A stretch of DNA of 42,352 bases, from the NCBI GenBank assembly GCA_002319815.1, contig DCFR01000018.1, positions 1-42,352 on the forward strand. Reading direction: 5' to 3'. Positions 15,008 to 23,342 of the stretch are shown piece by piece. The stretch is from Megamonas sp. UBA1799 (GTDB lineage Bacteria; Bacillota; Negativicutes; Selenomonadales; Selenomonadaceae). The position numbers and the translations under genes are program-made. How positions within the stretch are numbered: the stretch's first letter is position 1; each line of letters opens with the position of its first letter. A model generated the notes under the pieces. It was not told the DNA's origin. It ran no database searches and saw nothing but the letters and a program-made list of their open reading frames with translations.

Positions 15008-17083
15008 TTAATCCGCCGCCTGCGAAGAAGATGCGCCGGCAATGATAGCCGCCGCCATTTTTTCCGGCATTGCCTCATAGTGAGAAAATGCCAGCGTATA
15101 CGTACCGCGCCCCTGCGTCAGGGAACGCAATTCGGTCGCATATTTGTAAAGTTCTGCTGCCGGAATCTCCGCCTGCAGCCGGCTCATATCCTTACCGGTG
15201 CTTTCCATTCCCAGAATGCGCGCCCGTTTGCCTTTCAGGTTGGCAATGACATCACCCATATAGTATTCCGGGGCCAGAACCGTCATAACCTCGATTGGTT
15301 CTAACAAAACCGGCTCTGCTTCCATAACCCCGCGCCGCAGTGCCAATGCGGCTGCCGCCTTAAAAGCCATCTCGGACGAATCAACCGGATGATAGGAGCC
15401 ATCGACGAGATTCACTTTCATATCCACCATTGGATATCCTGCCAGAATCCCCTTTGCCAATGTTTCCGCCGTACCTTTCTCTACCGCCGGTATATATTGC
15501 CGGGGGACACTGCCGCCAAAAACAGTTTCTGTAAACATATTCCCAGCGCCGGCCGGCTGGGGACTGAGTTCCAGCCACACATGCCCATATTGTCCATGCC
15601 CGCCGCTTTGTTTTTTATATTTTCCTTCGGCTTTTACGGAACGGCGAATTGTTTCCCGATAAGCGACGGCTGGTTGCTGAAGGACCAGCTCTACCCCAAA
15701 TTTCCGCTGCAGTCTTTCCGCCAATACTTCCAATTGTACTTCACCGATGCCACGCAGCAACATCTCCTTTGTGTCCGGATTTTTCACCAGCTGCAGTGTG
15801 GGATCGGCTTCCTGTTCTTTGGCCAGAACCGCAAATGTTTTATCCTCATGATCCTTATTCTTTGATCGTACCGCCATCTCCAGCATCGGCGCCGGATAGG
15901 GCACCCGATCATAAAGGATTGGCGCCGTCTCGTCACACAGAGTATCGCCCGTCCTCACGGCCGACAGCTTCGCCGCCACGACCAAATCGCCGGCAGAGAC
16001 TACATGAAGATTCTCCTGCCGCCGCCCCTGCATGGTGTATAAAGCGCCCACCCGGACCGTTTCCTGCCGGACCACATCATAATAGAAAGCATCCCCGCGC
16101 ATAGTTCCAGATACAACCCGCAAGAAACTCATCCGACCGGCCAAAGAATCAACGGTCGTTTTAAAAATCTGTGCGGAAAACGGAGCGGTAAGCTGCCGTT
16201 CGACAACTTCTCCCGTATCCGGATGCGTTCCTAATACGGCACGAAAACCTGGCGCCGGTAAATATTCAGCCAAATCATTCAGCAATTTTTTCACGCCGAT
16301 ATTCTGCAGCGCCGACCCGCAAAAGACGGGAAATACCTTGCCGGCAGCGATGCCTGCCGTTAATGCCGCTGCGGTTTCCGCCTCCGTAATCGGCTGCCCG
16401 TCAATATATTTTTCCAGCAGCTTTCCGTCATAATCCGCCAACACCTCAATAAGCTGTTGGCGGGCGTGCTCTACATCGGCCTGCATATACTCCGGAATCT
16501 CACTTTCCACAGCTTCTTCCGCATGCGTCCTGACCTTCACATGCAAAGCCAGTAAATCCACAACTCCCTGAAAAGCCGCCTCGCGTCCTACCGGCAGCTG
16601 CACCGGCACCACCCCGCTGCCAAAACGCACCCGCAGCTCATCTACCGTACTGAAAAAATCTGCATGTTCACGATCCATCTTATTCATAAAAATAGCTCGC
16701 GGCAGGCCAATTTCTGACGCCAGCCGCCAAGCCCTTTCCGTCCCGGCTTCAATGCCTGCCGGCGCCGAAATAACCACCAGAGCTGCGTCAGCCGCCTGCA
16801 AAGCGGTTTGCACTTCTCCGACAAAATCCGGATATCCAGGAGTATCAATGAAATTCAGCTTGTATCCCTGCCACTCACAGGCTGCCAATACATTGCTTAC
16901 GCTCAGTTTGCGCCGGATTGCTTCCGGCTCATAATCCAGCTGTGAAGTTCCCTCGTCAACGCGCCCCAGACGCTTTGACACACCGGTATCAAACAGGCAG
17001 GCATCCAGCAAGCTGCTCTTGCCTGCTTTTCCATGTCCGACAACAGCAATATTTCGCAAATTTTCACTTGCATATTCTTTCAT
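15008..17083 (-). CDS. Elongation factor G-like protein (EF-G paralogue)
   Basis: Translational GTPase of EF-G architecture: 691 residues with G domain, beta-barrel domain II, and domains III-V (GGHGQYGHVWLEL of domain IV; LKGKRARILGME of domain V). The G domain differs from canonical EF-G. The P loop is GHGKAGKSS (16-24) instead of AHIDAGKTT, the G2 loop reads RRKLSVS instead of RGITI, and the G3 motif is DTPGYPDF (80-87), with Y84 where EF-G has its catalytic histidine. NKMD (134-137) is intact. These changes mark the EF-G2-like family, whose Thermus member binds ribosomes but is not the main translocase. A canonical fusA is expected elsewhere. ATG at 17083 with GGGGGGAT upstream. A single-gene unit. 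Confidence 0.9.
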   Translation of the reverse strand: MKEYASENLRNIAVVGHGKAGKSSLLDACLFDTGVSKRLGRVDEGTSQLDYEPEAIRRKLSVSNVLAACEWQGYKLNFIDTPGYPDFVGEVQTALQAADAALVVISAPAGIEAGTERAWRLASEIGLPRAIFMNKMDREHADFFSTVDELRVRFGSGVVPVQLPVGREAAFQGVVDLLALHVKVRTHAEEAVESEIPEYMQADVEHARQQLIEVLADYDGKLLEKYIDGQPITEAETAAALTAGIAAGKVFPVFCGSALQNIGVKKLLNDLAEYLPAPGFRAVLGTHPDTGEVVERQLTAPFSAQIFKTTVDSLAGRMSFLRVVSGTMRGDAFYYDVVRQETVRVGALYTMQGRRQENLHVVSAGDLVVAAKLSAVRTGDTLCDETAPILYDRVPYPAPMLEMAVRSKNKDHEDKTFAVLAKEQEADPTLQLVKNPDTKEMLLRGIGEVQLEVLAERLQRKFGVELVLQQPAVAYRETIRRSVKAEGKYKKQSGGHGQYGHVWLELSPQPAGAGNMFTETVFGGSVPRQYIPAVEKGTAETLAKGILAGYPMVDMKVNLVDGSYHPVDSSEMAFKAAAALALRRGVMEAEPVLLEPIEVMTVLAPEYYMGDVIANLKGKRARILGMESTGKDMSRLQAEIPAAELYKYATELRSLTQGRGTYTLAFSHYEAMPEKMAAAIIAGASSSQAAD

Positions 17084-17178
17084 TACTGATCCCCCCTACT
17101 TATGTTTTCTATATTCTCTGAAAATTTTATTTTCCCTGCTTTACCCATATAAATTTTTATAACCGAAGGCAAAAAGCC

Positions 17179-17227
17179 TAAAAAAAAATTACTCCTGGAA
17201 GGCATAGCTGCCTGTCCGGGAGTAATT
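17179..17227 (-). terminator. Terminator after the cobalamin adenosyltransferase gene
   Basis: On the minus strand AATTACTCC pairs with GGAGTAATT (17227 to 17187), with an inner AGGCA/TGCCT stem, and is followed by nine or more T. A small AGGC-AAAAA-GCCT hairpin follows. It separates this operon from the EF-G-like gene, which needs its own promoter; I could not assign one with confidence. Confidence 0.85.
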
Positions 17228-17244
17228 CCCTCACTGATTATGGC

Positions 17245-17745
17245 TCATTGCTGACTGTCTTCCAGCCGCATAAGCATAAAGCAATAATCTGATAAGCGGT
17301 TAATATACAAACGATCCGTTTGATGTACCGGTTCCTGACGCGCCAGACGAAGCATCTGACGCTCTGCTCTGCGGGCAGTCGTCCGTGCCAGATTCAGCAT
17401 AGCGCCGCCCTTCGTATCGCCGGGAACAATAAAATGCTGCAACGGGCCAACCTTAGCCTCGATTTCATCCATCTCAGCTTCCAGTGCCTTAACCTGCTCT
17501 TCTTTGATATGCGGTTCCTTGCCCAAGCTGGCCAAATCTGCCATAAACAAAGAAACATCCTTTTGCAGCATCATCAGCAGCGTGCGAACCTCTTCCTTTG
17601 TGCTGAACGCCCGTGCCATGCCCAAAGCCGCATTCATTTCATCAATTGTACCATACGTCTCCACCCGCAGCGAGTCTTTATCGATTCTCTCACCGGTGTA
17701 CAAGCTAGTTTGTCCCTTATCGCCTGTCTTCGTATAAACCCCCAT
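17245..17745 (-). CDS. PduO-type cob(I)yrinic acid a,c-diamide adenosyltransferase
   Basis: Transfers the adenosyl group from ATP to cob(I)alamin, giving coenzyme B12. The 166-residue product begins with the ATP-binding signature VYTKTGDKGQTSLYTGERI and has the C-terminal ARTTARRAERQMLRL helix with conserved arginines. Three candidate starts occur in a row (TTG 17751, ATG 17748, ATG 17745); I chose 17745 because it is 7 bases from the GAGGTGA site. That site overlaps the stop of ndk, showing translational coupling. Presence suggests B12-dependent enzymes such as methylmalonyl-CoA mutase in this organism, though none lie in the window. Confidence 0.9.
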   Translation of the reverse strand: MGVYTKTGDKGQTSLYTGERIDKDSLRVETYGTIDEMNAALGMARAFSTKEEVRTLLMMLQKDVSLFMADLASLGKEPHIKEEQVKALEAEMDEIEAKVGPLQHFIVPGDTKGGAMLNLARTTARRAERQMLRLARQEPVHQTDRLYINRLSDYCFMLMRLEDSQQ

Positions 17746-17756
17746 CATCAATCACC

Positions 17757-18173
17757 TCAATCAAAAATTTCGGCCTCATTGAAGAAAATATGGATTTCAC
17801 GCTCTGCGCTTACCGGACTATCCGAAGCATGCACTGCATTGCAGCCCTTGCTCTCTGCATACAGCTGACGAATCGTACCAGGAGCCGCCTCTTTCGGATC
17901 CGTCTTGCCATTCAGCTCACGGACCTTGGCAATCGCATTGTCGCCGGCAAGAACCATAGCTACGATCGGACCCGATGTCATAAACGACTCCAGCTCGGCA
18001 TAGTAAGGACGGCCGATATGTTCCTCATAATGCTTGGCAGCAACCGCTTTTGTCATCATCATCATCCGCATCGCCAGCAACTGCAAACCTTCATCCTCAT
18101 AACGTTTGATGATATCGCCCGTATGATGGCTTTTGAAAGCATCCGGTTTGATCAGTACTAAAGTTTTTTCCAT
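17757..18173 (-). CDS. ndk: Nucleoside diphosphate kinase
   Basis: Passes the gamma phosphate of ATP to nucleoside diphosphates through a phospho-histidine. The 138-residue length is normal. The active-site histidine H115 sits in NAVHASDS (112-119), with Ala in place of the usual Gly of NxxHGSDS. KPDAF (9-13) and GxTDPxEAAPGTIR (about 89-102) are also present. ATG at 18173 with AGAGAGGG upstream. Middle gene of gamma-carbonic anhydrase-like, ndk, cobalamin adenosyltransferase. Confidence 0.96.
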   Translation of the reverse strand: MEKTLVLIKPDAFKSHHTGDIIKRYEDEGLQLLAMRMMMMTKAVAAKHYEEHIGRPYYAELESFMTSGPIVAMVLAGDNAIAKVRELNGKTDPKEAAPGTIRQLYAESKGCNAVHASDSPVSAEREIHIFFNEAEIFD

Positions 18174-18189
18174 AAATAAATTCCCTCTC

Positions 18190-18699
18190 TTATTTCATAT
18201 ATTCCTGCGCCACACGGTTATAATCCACCGCCGACTGATGCAGTGCCTCGATTTCATCATCGCGCAGTTCCCGCACGATGACTGCCGGATTTCCATATAC
18301 CATGGAATTCGGCGGGATAATTTTATTTTGCGTGATAAGCGTTCCGGCTCCGATCAGACAATTGTCGCCAATTTCTGCATACCCCAGCAAAACAGCGCCC
18401 ATTCCAATCAGGCAGTTATTGCCTATTTTAGAACAATGAATCACCGCGCCATGACCAACCGTCACATAATCCCCGATTACAGTCGAATGGTGTTCCATGA
18501 CATGCACGGTAACATTATCCTGCAAATTTGTATACCGGCCGACTTCAACCTGCTCGATGTCCCCGCGCAGTACGGTGTTAAACCAGATATTGGCGCCCTC
18601 AGCAATTTTCACATTGCCAACAATCCGCGCTCCGTCTGCCAGAAAAACCCCCGGCGCTACAACCGGCATCGCGCCCTTGTACGCTATAAGCTGATTCAC
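18190..18699 (-). CDS. Gamma-carbonic anhydrase-like hexapeptide-repeat protein
   Basis: Left-handed beta-helix protein of the YrdA/PaaY family; some members are zinc enzymes hydrating CO2, others have thioesterase or unknown roles. The 169-residue sequence is built from hexapeptide repeats (IVGNVKIAEGANIW, TVIGDYVTVGHGAVIH, IGNNCLIGMGAVLLG). H66, H83 and H88 match the three zinc-binding histidines of the family. The start is GTG at 18699 with a very strong AGGAGGTGG four bases upstream. First gene of the unit with ndk. Confidence 0.88.
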   Translation of the reverse strand: MNQLIAYKGAMPVVAPGVFLADGARIVGNVKIAEGANIWFNTVLRGDIEQVEVGRYTNLQDNVTVHVMEHHSTVIGDYVTVGHGAVIHCSKIGNNCLIGMGAVLLGYAEIGDNCLIGAGTLITQNKIIPPNSMVYGNPAVIVRELRDDEIEALHQSAVDYNRVAQEYMK

Positions 18700-18822
18700 G
18701 CTGCCACCTCCTGACTTCCGGGATTCAAAAGCATCGCAAAGTATACTCTTCCCCGCTCTCTTATTTTAACAGATTTTACCGTTTTTTTAAAGTCTTTTAT
18801 TCCCCGTCTTACCTGCCACGAG

Positions 18823-18846
18823 AAAAAACACCGGACGAAACCCGAT
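18823..18846 (-). terminator. Weak terminator after cca
   Basis: On the minus strand a 6-bp stem (18846-18841 with 18835-18830, two G-T pairs) with a 5-base loop, then a G and six T. It lies about 25 bases after the cca stop. A TGTTAAAAT extended -10 element further downstream (near 18765-18773) may start the gamma-carbonic-anhydrase-like transcript. Confidence 0.45.
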
Positions 18847-18867
18847 AACATAGCCGCCTTTGTACTT

Positions 18868-20121
18868 TTAACGGCTAAAGAGACCGCTCTTGTTTTTCTC
18901 CGCCGCCCGCAAATAGGCCTGCAGCTGCCGGCTAAATAGCCATACGCCGACAGCTTCACCGCGCAGCCCAGCCGGAGCATCCATCCCGGACACTGCTTTC
19001 AATGCATCCAGATAATAGGAATACTGCAGCAAATATTCCGGTAAACTGCCATGATCCGCCTGCAAAATCATCAGAATGTCCTCCGAAGCAAAAGGCAGGC
19101 GGTCTATCGCCAGCAACAGCTGCACAATTTTACTGCTTTTTGTCAGCCGCGGCGCCCGCATATGTTCACGAATGATAAACTCCGCCAATTGACGCCAGCG
19201 TTTTGGCAGGGGACTGCGCTGATTCCATTTTCTCAACTCGACCAGCCCCCGTTGTTCATGATCATAATGATGCGGCAGCATAGCCGCCGGCGTAGTTCCC
19301 TTGCCCAGATCATGGACCAGCGCCGCAAAGCGTGTCTCCGGATGCGTCGTCCTGGCGGCCACTAGGTCAACGATATGCATCGTATGTTCAAAAGCATCTC
19401 CTTCCGGATGAAAAACAGCCGGTTGAATTTTTCCGATCAGCGCATACAGCTCCGGAAAAAGAACCGAAAGCAGCTTGGCCGTCTGCAGGCTGCGAAAAAA
19501 GACGGACGGCTGAGCGGCGCGGCAAAGCACCCGGTCCAGTTCGCCAAAGATACGCTCCGCTGGCTCCTGCCGCAGTTCTTCCCTGCAGGCGGCCATCAGT
19601 TGGAACGTATCGTCAGTAATCTGAAACGAAAACTCTGCCGCCTGCCTGGCCGCCCGCAGAGCGCGCACCGGATCATCCATAAAATGAGCGGAAATCGCCT
19701 GTATCCGTCGCCGCCGAATATCCTGCTGTCCATGAAAGGGATCGATTAGAACGCGCTCCGGTAGTTCCCAGGCCATGCTGTTCATCCTAGTATCGCGCCG
19801 GCTTAAATCTTCCTCAATGGTAATCCCGGCGGTTGCCTCGACGGCAAAGCCCCGATAACCAACGCCGATTTTACGTTCGCGCCGGGCCAAAGCGATCTCA
19901 CAAACGCTGCCGTCAATAGGAAGCAGATATACTGGAAAAGAACGCCCCACGGAACGCATGGCAGGAAATGCTCCTGTAAGCTGTTCCGCAGTAAGGCCGC
20001 AAACGACATAGTCTTTATCCTTCGGTTTCATCCGGCGCAGAAGATCCCGCACCCAGCCGCCGACGATAAAAACGCGGCCGCCCAGCTGGCGAATCTGCGC
20101 AACGAACGTTTCCTCCTTCAT
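18868..20121 (-). CDS. cca: CCA tRNA nucleotidyltransferase with HD domain
   Basis: Adds or repairs the 3' CCA end of tRNAs without a template. The 417-residue protein resembles the E. coli-type multi-domain enzyme: nucleotidyltransferase head with VGGWVRDLL (21-29) and the metal-binding DKDYVV (36-41), RRDTRMNSMA (near 108-117), a neck with RALRAARQAAEF, then an HD phosphohydrolase domain with FEHTMHI and ALVHDLGKG. The ATG at 20121 has GAGGAGG seven bases upstream; the TTG just before is rejected. A strong terminator for thrB ends right at this ribosome-binding site, so cca probably depends on read-through or on a promoter inside that hairpin. Confidence 0.92.
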   Translation of the reverse strand: MKEETFVAQIRQLGGRVFIVGGWVRDLLRRMKPKDKDYVVCGLTAEQLTGAFPAMRSVGRSFPVYLLPIDGSVCEIALARRERKIGVGYRGFAVEATAGITIEEDLSRRDTRMNSMAWELPERVLIDPFHGQQDIRRRRIQAISAHFMDDPVRALRAARQAAEFSFQITDDTFQLMAACREELRQEPAERIFGELDRVLCRAAQPSVFFRSLQTAKLLSVLFPELYALIGKIQPAVFHPEGDAFEHTMHIVDLVAARTTHPETRFAALVHDLGKGTTPAAMLPHHYDHEQRGLVELRKWNQRSPLPKRWRQLAEFIIREHMRAPRLTKSSKIVQLLLAIDRLPFASEDILMILQADHGSLPEYLLQYSYYLDALKAVSGMDAPAGLRGEAVGVWLFSRQLQAYLRAAEKNKSGLFSR

Positions 20122-20135
20122 CAATCTGCCTCCTC

Positions 20136-20190
20136 AAAAAAAAGCCATTATATCCTGCCGTTTTCGCAAAAACGATAGGACATAATAGCT
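20136..20190 (-). terminator. thrB terminator abutting the cca ribosome-binding site
   Basis: On the minus strand a 14-bp stem (20190-20177 with 20156-20143, two G-T pairs) encloses a second perfect 6-bp stem CGTTTT/AAAACG, followed by eight T. The next bases are the cca Shine-Dalgarno. The descending arm contains TATAAT, a perfect -10 sequence, which could start cca transcripts. Confidence 0.85.
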
Positions 20191-20198
20191 CTTCTGCC

Positions 20199-21116
20199 TT
20201 ATTTTTTGATACGAACGCCACGATCATCTACTTTTAACATCAAGGCCCTGGCCTCGACATCATAGCGGCCAAAAGTCTGTACCATCGCGTCGCCGATCTC
20301 TTCTGCATGCTCCAGCGTAAAAGCAATCAGACAAGGCCCGGCCCCGCTCATAGAAACGCCCAGTGCCCCAGCCTCTTTAGCTGCCTGAAACACTTCATAC
20401 ATACCGGGGATCAACTTGGCCCGATAAGGCTGATGCAGAGCATCCTCAAAAGCATGCTGCAAGAAATGAACATTCCCTTTGGATAGCGCCGCTACCAGCA
20501 AAGCCGCCCGGCTGACATTGAACACGGCGTCCTTCAGCGGCACTTCAGCGGGCAGTACATTGCGGGCAGCCCGAGTAGACAGAGGAAAAGATGGTACCGC
20601 GACAACCAGCCGCAGCGGCAGCTTCGGTAAAAATGAAAAGCATTCCGGATGCCCCTCATGAAGCACACTGATCGTAAAACCGCCAAAAATCGCCGGCGCC
20701 ACATTGTCCGGATGTCCCTCCAGATCTGTCGCCATCTGCAAAAGTTCCCGCCGGCTGAAACGATTATCAAGAATAAGATTAGCTGCCTTGAGTCCGGCTA
20801 CAATTGCCGCCGCACTGCTCCCCAGCCCACGGGAAAGCGGAATGCCGTTTTTCATGCGAATGCACGCCCCGCGATATTGTTCCTCGACATGAGCCCGGCG
20901 CAGCAGCATGCGAATCGAGCGCCAGACAATATTGCGCGCGTCGCCGGGAATATTACCGGCCCCTTCCCCGGTAACGGCAATCTCCAAATGCTCATCCGCC
21001 AGCAAAGTCAGTTCCAGTTCATTATAGATTGTGCAGGCGACGCCTAACGTATCAAATCCCGGCCCACAGTTCGCGCTGGTTCCCGGAACACATACCCGGA
21101 CTGTCTTCTCGATCAT
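20199..21116 (-). CDS. thrB: Homoserine kinase
   Basis: GHMP-family kinase that phosphorylates homoserine, the next-to-last step of threonine synthesis. The 305-residue product has PGTSANCGPGFDTLG (11-25), the ATP-binding PLSRGLGSSAAAIVAG (92-107) and the C-terminal SMSGAGPCLIAF motif. The ATG at 21116 comes one base after the hom stop codon, with AGGAGGCGG inside the end of hom, so the genes are coupled. thrC is not in the window. Confidence 0.96.
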   Translation of the reverse strand: MIEKTVRVCVPGTSANCGPGFDTLGVACTIYNELELTLLADEHLEIAVTGEGAGNIPGDARNIVWRSIRMLLRRAHVEEQYRGACIRMKNGIPLSRGLGSSAAAIVAGLKAANLILDNRFSRRELLQMATDLEGHPDNVAPAIFGGFTISVLHEGHPECFSFLPKLPLRLVVAVPSFPLSTRAARNVLPAEVPLKDAVFNVSRAALLVAALSKGNVHFLQHAFEDALHQPYRAKLIPGMYEVFQAAKEAGALGVSMSGAGPCLIAFTLEHAEEIGDAMVQTFGRYDVEARALMLKVDDRGVRIKK

Positions 21117-21117
21117 A

Positions 21118-22419
21118 TCAAACCGCCTCCTGTGCGTTCTCCACCCGGATCACATTGCGTACTTCGGTAACAACCGGCAGCTTTTGCAGCGTTTGTACCG
21201 CCTGTTCTATTTTCGCGTGCCGCACCGTATGAGTAACCGCAACGATCTCCGCCTTATGGTCTACTTTGCGTGTCTGAATAACCGAATTCAGACTCACGCC
21301 CTGTTCGCCAAAGGCCGTGGCAATCGCACCTAATACGCCGGGCTGATCTGCTACCAGCAGCCGCACATAATAAGCCGACTCCGTAGCCTCCAGCGGACAC
21401 AGCCTTTTCTTTTCAAAATAGGCACAATCTAGACGCCCAAAAGTATCATTGACAATATCGCGGGCAACATCAATGACATCGGCCAACACCGCTGAAGCTG
21501 TCGGGAGTGAACCCGCTCCCCGGCCGTAGAACATCGCCTCGCCGATAGCATTACCGCGAACAAAAATAGCATTAAACACGTCATTCACCGCTGCCAATGG
21601 ATGATTCTTGGGCAAAAAAGCCGGATGGACACGGACGTCGACACCTTTTTCCGGAGAATCCTTGGCTATCGCCAGCAGCTTCACCACATAACCAAGCTCT
21701 TTGGCATATTCAATATCAACCGGCGTAATCCGGGTGATACCCTCAACGGACACATCGTCCAGACCGATATGGGCGTTAAACGCCAAAGAAGCCAGGATCG
21801 CCGCTTTACGCGCGGCATCCAGCCCTTCTACATCGGCTGCCGGATTGGCCTCAGCATACCCTTTCTCCTGCGCTTCCTTTAACACAGCCGTATAATCACT
21901 GCCGCACTGTGTCATCTTCGTAAGCATATAATTGGTCGTCCCATTGACAATCCCCATGACTTCGGTAATACGATTGGCAGTCAGGCATTGACGCAGCGGC
22001 GTAATAATAGGAATGCCGCCGCCAACACTCGCTTCAAACATAAAGTCAACCTGATGTTTGCTGGCCGTCTCAAACATTTCCTGACCAAACTGCGCCACCA
22101 CATCCTTATTCGCCGTGACAATGCTCTTGCCCTTTTCCATAGCCTGCAGCATATACTCATGAGCCGGATGCAGCCCGCCCATCAGCTCAATGATAATATC
22201 GATTTCGTTGTCCTCAAGAATGGTCTGAAAGTTATCCGTCAGCTGCAAGCCTTCCATATAAGGACGCTTCTTATGCGTATCCCGGACCAGGACGGTCTTG
22301 ATCATGATGCGCGCGCCGATTTTACGGCTGATTTCATATTTATTTTCTCTGAGGACGCGCACAACCCCAGTGCCAACCGTGCCGAAACCCAGCAGGCCGA
22401 TTTTAATTGTTTTCTCCAT
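21118..22419 (-). CDS. hom: Homoserine dehydrogenase
   Basis: Reduces aspartate semialdehyde to homoserine with NAD(P)H, the branch point to threonine and methionine. The 433-residue protein has a nucleotide-binding GLLGFGTVGTGVV (8-20), TANKDVV with a conserved lysine near 105, the catalytic-domain signatures NGTTNYMLTKM and GYAEANPAADVEGLDAARK, and a C-terminal ACT domain (about 350-425) that usually gives feedback inhibition by threonine. ATG at 22419 follows AAAGGGTG. Middle gene of the ACT protein, hom, thrB run. Confidence 0.97.
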   Translation of the reverse strand: MEKTIKIGLLGFGTVGTGVVRVLRENKYEISRKIGARIMIKTVLVRDTHKKRPYMEGLQLTDNFQTILEDNEIDIIIELMGGLHPAHEYMLQAMEKGKSIVTANKDVVAQFGQEMFETASKHQVDFMFEASVGGGIPIITPLRQCLTANRITEVMGIVNGTTNYMLTKMTQCGSDYTAVLKEAQEKGYAEANPAADVEGLDAARKAAILASLAFNAHIGLDDVSVEGITRITPVDIEYAKELGYVVKLLAIAKDSPEKGVDVRVHPAFLPKNHPLAAVNDVFNAIFVRGNAIGEAMFYGRGAGSLPTASAVLADVIDVARDIVNDTFGRLDCAYFEKKRLCPLEATESAYYVRLLVADQPGVLGAIATAFGEQGVSLNSVIQTRKVDHKAEIVAVTHTVRHAKIEQAVQTLQKLPVVTEVRNVIRVENAQEAV

Positions 22420-22439
22420 TCGACACACCCTTTACCGGC

Positions 22440-22886
22440 TTATGCCTGTCCTAAAACTTCCAGACGCTTTACGCCTTCGACCATACGCAGCTTATCAAGC
22501 AGCGCCTCAAGATCGACCGCCAGATTGACCGTCTCGATCGAAATCGTAGCGTTGGCCACGCCCTGCAGCGGAATCCCCTGATTGATGGTCAACACGCTGC
22601 CGGAGTCATTCGAAATCGTATTCAACACGCTGGACAAAACACCCTTTTTATGTTCCAGCAAAAAAGTCAGCGTGACAATTTTATTCTGACTGGCTTCATA
22701 AAACGGGAAAACGTAGTCCTTGTATTTGTAATAGGCACTCCGGCTCAAATCCATTTTTTCCACGGCTTCATTAATCGTTCTGGCATCACCGCGTTTCAGC
22801 ATCTCTTTGACACGAATCGTTTTTTTAATTGCTTCTGGCAAAATTTCTTCGCGGACCAAAAAAAAGCCGCTTTTTTCTCTTTTCAA
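22440..22886 (-). CDS. PheB/UPF0735-like ACT-domain protein
   Basis: Small 148-residue protein of the PheB (UPF0735) family, function unproven. The N-terminal half looks like a helix-turn-helix (RGDARTINEAVEKMDLSRSAYYKYKDYV, about 32-59, split here as a description only), and the C-terminal half (about 69-146) is an ACT domain (TLTFLLEHKKGVLSSVLNTIS). Such a pairing suggests an amino-acid-responsive regulator. The start is TTG at 22886 with GGAGG eight bases upstream. It is first in the operon with hom and thrB, so threonine or another aspartate-family amino acid is the obvious ligand to test. Confidence 0.85.
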   Translation of the reverse strand: MKREKSGFFLVREEILPEAIKKTIRVKEMLKRGDARTINEAVEKMDLSRSAYYKYKDYVFPFYEASQNKIVTLTFLLEHKKGVLSSVLNTISNDSGSVLTINQGIPLQGVANATISIETVNLAVDLEALLDKLRMVEGVKRLEVLGQA

Positions 22887-22937
22887 TATAAACGCCTCCG
22901 TACTCTTACAATGGATAAATTTCTATGTGCAGTAGAT

Positions 22938-22967
22938 ATTATAGCATTTTTTGTTTACACTTGACAA
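22938..22967 (-). promoter_or_regulatory. Promoter of the ACT-hom-thrB operon
   Basis: On the minus strand TTGTCA (22967-22962), 18-base spacer, TATAAT (22943-22938) with an extended TGC directly before. Leader of about 45 bases; I see no leader peptide rich in Thr or Ile codons. Confidence 0.75.
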
Positions 22968-23068
22968 TCCCTATCTTTTTCTATTTTATTTGATTATCAA
23001 CGCCTTATATTTATTATATTTTACATCTACATTATGCATATTACATGAGGTTCTTAATAAAAGTTTGT

Positions 23069-23278
23069 TTAAACTTGGCGCAATACGTTTCTATCCATCT
23101 TTTCCAAAGCTGACGGCGGCAATGTTGCATCGTGATACCCAATTTGTCGTTTAACTACGGCTGCCCCCTTCGCAACAGTTGGCGCTGTCACATAAAAATT
23201 GGTTTTATAAACTTCAAAAAGAACTGTTATCTTATGTGAATGATAGTCTTTTTTTTACGAATTTTTTAAGCATAACAT
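23069..23278 (-). pseudogene. Broken small gene divergent from the cupin
   Basis: An ATG at 23278 has an AAAGGGG ribosome-binding site 8 bases upstream (23293-23287) and a TATAAT promoter about 65 bases upstream, but the frame stops at codon 8 (TAA at 23257-23255), beside a run of eight A. The same frame then stays open for 61 codons to a TAA at 23069, encoding a plausible protein-like segment with TAPTVAKGAAVV and DATLPPSALEKM. I do not recognise the family. It may be a decayed regulator or small protein; alternatively only the seven-codon peptide, or a second overlapping frame beginning MLKKFVKKRLSFT, is made. Confidence 0.3.
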
Positions 23279-23342
23279 AGTTTTATCCCCTTTATAATTT
23301 GTAAATCCTTGTGTATTGACAACACTACAAAATAGATAAAAG

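Noticed and set aside
18696..18980. 94-codon minus-strand frame between cca and the gamma-carbonic-anhydrase-like gene
   Set aside because: It overlaps the end of cca in another frame and runs through the terminator and ribosome-binding site; low-complexity basic product.
22887..22937. Threonine leader peptide attenuator ahead of the ACT-hom-thrB operon
   Set aside because: The leader is about 45 bases, with no short frame rich in Thr or Ile codons and no terminator.
22951..23154. Small plus-strand frame starting TTG in the AT-rich island
   Set aside because: No ribosome-binding site, hydrophobic AT-driven composition, and it overlaps the more plausible minus-strand remnant.
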